From PALSA-505 sp963699015 (GTDB taxonomy: Bacteria > Actinomycetota > Actinomycetes > Streptosporangiales > Streptosporangiaceae), in NCBI GenBank assembly GCA_963699015.1, contig CAVOSX010000005.1, forward strand, positions 248,001 to 312,000: a stretch of 64,000 bases of DNA, in the 5' to 3' direction. The position numbers and the translations under genes were made by a program. The notes beneath the pieces are model-generated. The model did not search any database. It had not been told where the DNA came from and saw nothing but the letters and a program-made list of their open reading frames with translations. Positions 61,376-64,000 of this stretch are shown here, piece after piece (positions within the stretch are counted from its first letter, which is position 1; each line of letters opens with the position of its first letter).

Positions 61376-62656
61376 ATGTCTATGTTCGACTATGACGCCA
61401 GGCCGGTCACTCCATTGCCGGTCTTGGTCGGCAGGACGGCCTCCCGGAGCGCATACGCGATCCGGGATTTCCTCAGCCGCAACGGTTCCCCGTTCGAGTG
61501 GGTCGACGCCAGCCAGCCCGATGCGGTGCGGGCGGTCCTGGGAGTCGCCGAGGTGGACCCATCGGCGCTGCCGCTGTGCATCCTGCCGGACGGGTCGCGG
61601 CTGGCATCTGCCACGGTGGAACAGGTCGCCGCGGGTCTCGGCATGGTCGCGGCCCCGGCGCTGTCGGAATACGACCTGACGATCGTCGGGGCGGGACCAG
61701 CCGGCCTGGCCGCCGCCGTCAACGCGGCATCCGAGGGCCTGCGCACCGTCGTGGTCGAGGCGGTAGCGCCGGGCGGCCAGGCCGGTACCACGTCGATGAT
61801 CGAGAACTATCTCGGTTTTCCCAACGGCATCAGCGGCAGCGAACTGGCCACCCGCGCGGTGGTGCAGGCGCGCCGGTTCGGTGCCGAATTGCTGCTAGCC
61901 CGGCCCCTGGTTGACGTGTCGGCCGACGGGCCGGGCTACGTCGCCGGGCTGTCTGACGGCACGCTGATCCGCGGGCGGTCCGTGCTGTTCGCCAGCGGAG
62001 TCGAGTGGCGGCGCCTGGAGGTGCCCGGGATCGATGACCTGCTCGGCGCGGGGGTCTACTACGGGGCCGGGCCGAGCGAGGCGCTGGCGTGCACGGGTTC
62101 CCAGGTCGTCGTGGTGGGCGGCGGCAACTCGGCGGGCCAGGCGGTCGTCCGGTTCTCCCGGTACGCGCGGCAGGTGACGTTGCTGGTCCGCGGCCGCGAC
62201 CTCGGCGCGTCGATGTCGCAGTACCTCATCGATCACCTGTCGGCTATCCCGAACGTTGAGGTGCGGGTGCGCACGCAGGTGGCGGGCCTGGAGGCCGATG
62301 ATCGCCTCCGGGCGGTCGACGTGCGCTCCGGGGACAGCGCCGGACCGGTGCGGTTGCCGGCGGATGCCCTGTTCATCTGCATCGGCGGCACCCCCCGTAC
62401 CGATGGGGCCACCGGGATCGGGCTGGCCGCCAACGCGGCTGGGTACCTGGTGACTGGCAGCGACGACGCCAGTGATGCGGGCGGCAGCTGGCCACTGCCC
62501 AGGGAGCCGCTGCCGCTGGAGACCAATCGGCCCGGCGTGTTCGCCGCGGGGGACGTGCGATGCGGGTCCGTCAAACGCTGCGCAGCCGCCATCGGCGAGG
62601 GATCCATGGCCGTGGCGCTCGTCCACCGGCGGCTGGCGGAGGTAGACGGTGACTGA
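61376..62656 (+). CDS. Thioredoxin-reductase-like flavoprotein lacking the CxxC motif
   Basis: This protein of about 426 residues has an N-terminal thioredoxin/glutaredoxin-like module of about 90 residues without cysteines at the active site (GRTASRSAYAIRDFLSRNG). It is fused to a two-dinucleotide-binding flavoprotein: FAD motif TIVGAGPAGLAAAVNAASEG, PGGQAGTTSMIENYLGFPNG, NADPH motif VVVVGGGNSAGQAVVRFSRY, and RPGVFAAGDVR. The redox CxxC of thioredoxin reductases would lie in the region around YYGAGPSEA but is absent. So it may reduce another partner, as seen for some bacterial TrxR-like proteins. It overlaps the LUD gene by eight bases. Confidence 0.85.
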   Translation: MSMFDYDARPVTPLPVLVGRTASRSAYAIRDFLSRNGSPFEWVDASQPDAVRAVLGVAEVDPSALPLCILPDGSRLASATVEQVAAGLGMVAAPALSEYDLTIVGAGPAGLAAAVNAASEGLRTVVVEAVAPGGQAGTTSMIENYLGFPNGISGSELATRAVVQARRFGAELLLARPLVDVSADGPGYVAGLSDGTLIRGRSVLFASGVEWRRLEVPGIDDLLGAGVYYGAGPSEALACTGSQVVVVGGGNSAGQAVVRFSRYARQVTLLVRGRDLGASMSQYLIDHLSAIPNVEVRVRTQVAGLEADDRLRAVDVRSGDSAGPVRLPADALFICIGGTPRTDGATGIGLAANAAGYLVTGSDDASDAGGSWPLPREPLPLETNRPGVFAAGDVRCGSVKRCAAAIGEGSMAVALVHRRLAEVDGD

Positions 62657-63302
62657 GCCGCCCGCGGTGGCGGGTCCGGACGCCGCGGTATCCCCGGAGT
62701 TCGCCGGGCTCGCCTCCGACGAGCAGATCGCCACAGCCGCGGCGGCGCTCGAACGCAACGGCATCCGGTCGCTGCGCGCCGCCACGGGTGCCGACGCGCG
62801 GGGCCTGGTCCGCTCCCTCCTCACCGACGGCGCCGAGGTATACAACAACACCTCCCAGACGCTCGAAGCCATCGGCGTCGCCGACGACATCGAACGGTCC
62901 GGCCGCTACCAGGCACTGCGGTTGCGGCTGTACCGGATGGACCGGGAGATGCAGCGGCGCGAGATGCGCACCCTGGCCGCGTCGCCCGACTACGTCGTCG
63001 GCAGCGTGCACGCGCTGACCGAAGGCGGATCGCTGCTCATCGCGTCGGCTAGCGGCAGCCAGCTGGGCCCGATCGCGTCGGGCGCGGCGCATGTGATCCT
63101 GGTCATCGGGGCCCAGAAGATCGTCCCCGATGTCGCAACAGGGATGCGGCGGATCTACGAATACTGCTACCCGCTCGAGGACGCCCGGGCCCGGCGGGCC
63201 TATGGAGTGCCCAGCGGAGTGAACAACATCCTCATCATCAATAATTCGACCACCGTCGGCCGGGTCACTGCGATCATCGTCAGCGAGCGCCTCGGCTACT
63301 GA
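62649..63302 (+). CDS. LUD-domain (LutC-like) protein
   Basis: This 217-residue protein has the LUD fold: NNTSQTLEAIGVADDIERSG, SVHALTEGGSLLIASASGSQ, LGPIASGAAHVILVIGAQKI and VPDVATGMRRIYEYC. The family includes LutC/LutB parts of lactate oxidation complexes and related electron-transfer proteins. It lacks any iron-sulfur motif, so it fits the LutC-type subunit. No lutA or lutB gene is seen nearby. The GTG start overlaps the end of the flavoprotein gene, which suggests a two-gene operon in which the flavoprotein may supply electrons. Confidence 0.83.
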   Translation: MTEPPAVAGPDAAVSPEFAGLASDEQIATAAAALERNGIRSLRAATGADARGLVRSLLTDGAEVYNNTSQTLEAIGVADDIERSGRYQALRLRLYRMDREMQRREMRTLAASPDYVVGSVHALTEGGSLLIASASGSQLGPIASGAAHVILVIGAQKIVPDVATGMRRIYEYCYPLEDARARRAYGVPSGVNNILIINNSTTVGRVTAIIVSERLGY

Positions 63303-63308
63303 TCACCT

Positions 63309-63855
63309 TCACGGTGCCAGTGCCGCCAGCAGGGTAGGCGGGTCGTAGCCGCCGCGGTACACCACGCCGTCGATGAACAGGGTCGGGGTGCCCAGCACCT
63401 GGCCCGAGGCCACGCCGCTGTCGAACGTCGCGCTGGATCCGCTCCAGCACGGCCTCGCCGGCCCGGTAGCGGTCGAAGGCCGCCACGTCCAGCCCGAGCT
63501 GGACGGCGTACCCGCGCAGGTCGCCGTCCTCGAGCGCCTTCTGCCGGTGGAACAGCAGCTCGTGCATGTCCCAGAACCGGCCTTGCCGTGCGGCGGCCTC
63601 AGCCGCGGCCGCCGCGGCGAGGGCGTGCGGGTGAATGCGGGTCAGCGGAAAATGCCGGAACGCGAACCGCACGTTCCCGCTGAGCTGCTGTTCGACTGCC
63701 TCGATCGCATGGAACGCCTGCCGCGAGAACGGGCACTCGTAATCGCCGTACTCGATGATCAGGCGGCTGGAGGGCGAACCGCGGACGTGGTCGACTTTCC
63801 CGTCCAGCGGCGCCAGGCTCAACTCGTGATCGTCCGGCGTTGCGTTGACGGTCAT
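63309..63855 (-). pseudogene. DsbA/thioredoxin-fold oxidoreductase, one frameshift, CxxS motif
   Basis: The first frame starts MTVNATPDDHELSLAPLDGK and contains RLIIEYGDYECPFSRQAFHA, in which the active site is Cys41-Pro-Phe-Ser44 instead of CxxC. It continues AFRHFPLTRIHPHALAAAAA and FDRYRAGEAVLERIQRD. Near 63427 the frame breaks. The other frame gives FDSGVASGQVLGTPTLFIDG and VVYRGGYDPPTLLAALAP, the conserved cis-proline part of the fold. Removing one G restores a protein of about 180 residues. It is convergent with the LUD gene; six bases separate the two stops. Confidence 0.8.
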
Positions 63856-63936
63856 GGGTCACAACCTCCTGGTGGGGACGGGCGGATCCGGCTGGCCCGG
63901 CGGTTAGAAGCCGACCTGCTGGCGGATGAGAACGAT

Positions 63937-64000
63937 ATGAATCCGGCCTGGCAGTTCCTGGTGGATCTCGAGGACCTTCCCGACCTGGCTGTGCTGTCCG
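63937..64000 (+). CDS. Start of an unidentified gene at the right edge
   Basis: A forward frame begins MNPAWQFLVDLEDLPDLAVL and runs off the window. Its ATG is preceded by GATGAGAACGAT, a weak ribosome site. The visible 21 residues do not identify a family. The same frame extends further upstream without a start, so the true start may differ. Confidence 0.3.
   Translation, partial: MNPAWQFLVDLEDLPDLAVLS

Noticed and set aside
1..64000. CRISPR array or cas genes
   Set aside because: No regularly spaced short direct repeats and no Cas-like protein were seen.
1..64000. rRNA genes, origin of replication, or large biosynthetic gene cluster
   Set aside because: No rRNA sequence, DnaA-box cluster, polyketide or peptide synthetase domains, or terpene synthase motifs were found. 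The hpnB-like gene stands without hopanoid partners.

Overview
The window is high-GC chromosomal DNA from a filamentous-type actinomycete, plausibly Streptosporangiales or a relative. This is inferred from uniformly GC-rich codon use, a hopanoid-associated glycosyltransferase (HpnB type), the actinobacterial order of tRNA-deaminase-associated protein, TadA and tRNA-Ser, and the many LuxR, TetR, MarR and XRE regulators. About a third of the window is accessory DNA with insertion sequences, a group II intron, gene fragments and duplications.

Region 1 (1-5160) is ordinary chromosome: a SIMPL-domain protein, HpnB, an amidase, a PH-domain membrane protein with a 52-residue membrane partner, the TadA pair and tRNA-Ser(CGA). 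Region 2 (5103-18660) is a mobile hot spot seeded on that tRNA. The 3' half of tRNA-Ser recurs at 9716, and the non-coding sequence after it recurs three times nearby (5160, 9773, 13390), with a partial fourth copy at 40109. Between the copies lie two tandem M23 peptidase genes, a quinone-oxidoreductase-like gene, a broken MFS transporter, and a MarR regulator with three matching operator sites. At 14224-18256 sits an IS701-type element with 19-bp terminal inverted repeats and CTAG target repeats. It carries a transposase and a MazF/PemK-like toxin gene, and its left terminal repeat is itself split by a group II intron encoding a reverse transcriptase.

Region 3 (18660-27120) holds a lipoprotein and serine-hydrolase-like pair, a 58-bp perfect palindrome, a two-component system whose kinase is frameshifted, an IS110 element, a metallo-beta-lactamase-fold hydrolase and a complete IS982 element. 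Region 4 (27350-40060) has an amidohydrolase, a large cyclase/STAND/TPR regulator, a MiaA-like gene joined to the tail of another gene, a RibD-like reductase, an RraA-like protein, a methyltransferase divergent from an XRE-cupin regulator, and several decayed genes.

Region 5 (40400-51530) contains a stress/energy group: a split PEP-utilising dikinase whose ATP-grasp half ends in a cyclic-nucleotide-binding domain, a universal stress protein and a potassium channel. It is followed by a TetR regulator, an ECF sigma factor coupled to a membrane-anchored partner, and a fusion of a Rossmann NADP reductase with a DNA-3-methyladenine-glycosylase-like domain. Region 6 (51600-64000) holds two large LuxR ATPase regulators, remnants of a hydrolase, a CBS domain and a KdpD-type kinase, RidA, a DUF998 protein, an isochorismatase-like hydrolase, a thioredoxin-reductase-like flavoprotein without CxxC, a LUD-domain protein and a DsbA-like protein.

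At least seven otherwise well-conserved genes are broken by what looks like one single-base indel each. Either this region is decaying fast or the assembly carries residual indel errors, so pseudogene calls with only one frameshift should be read with that caution.
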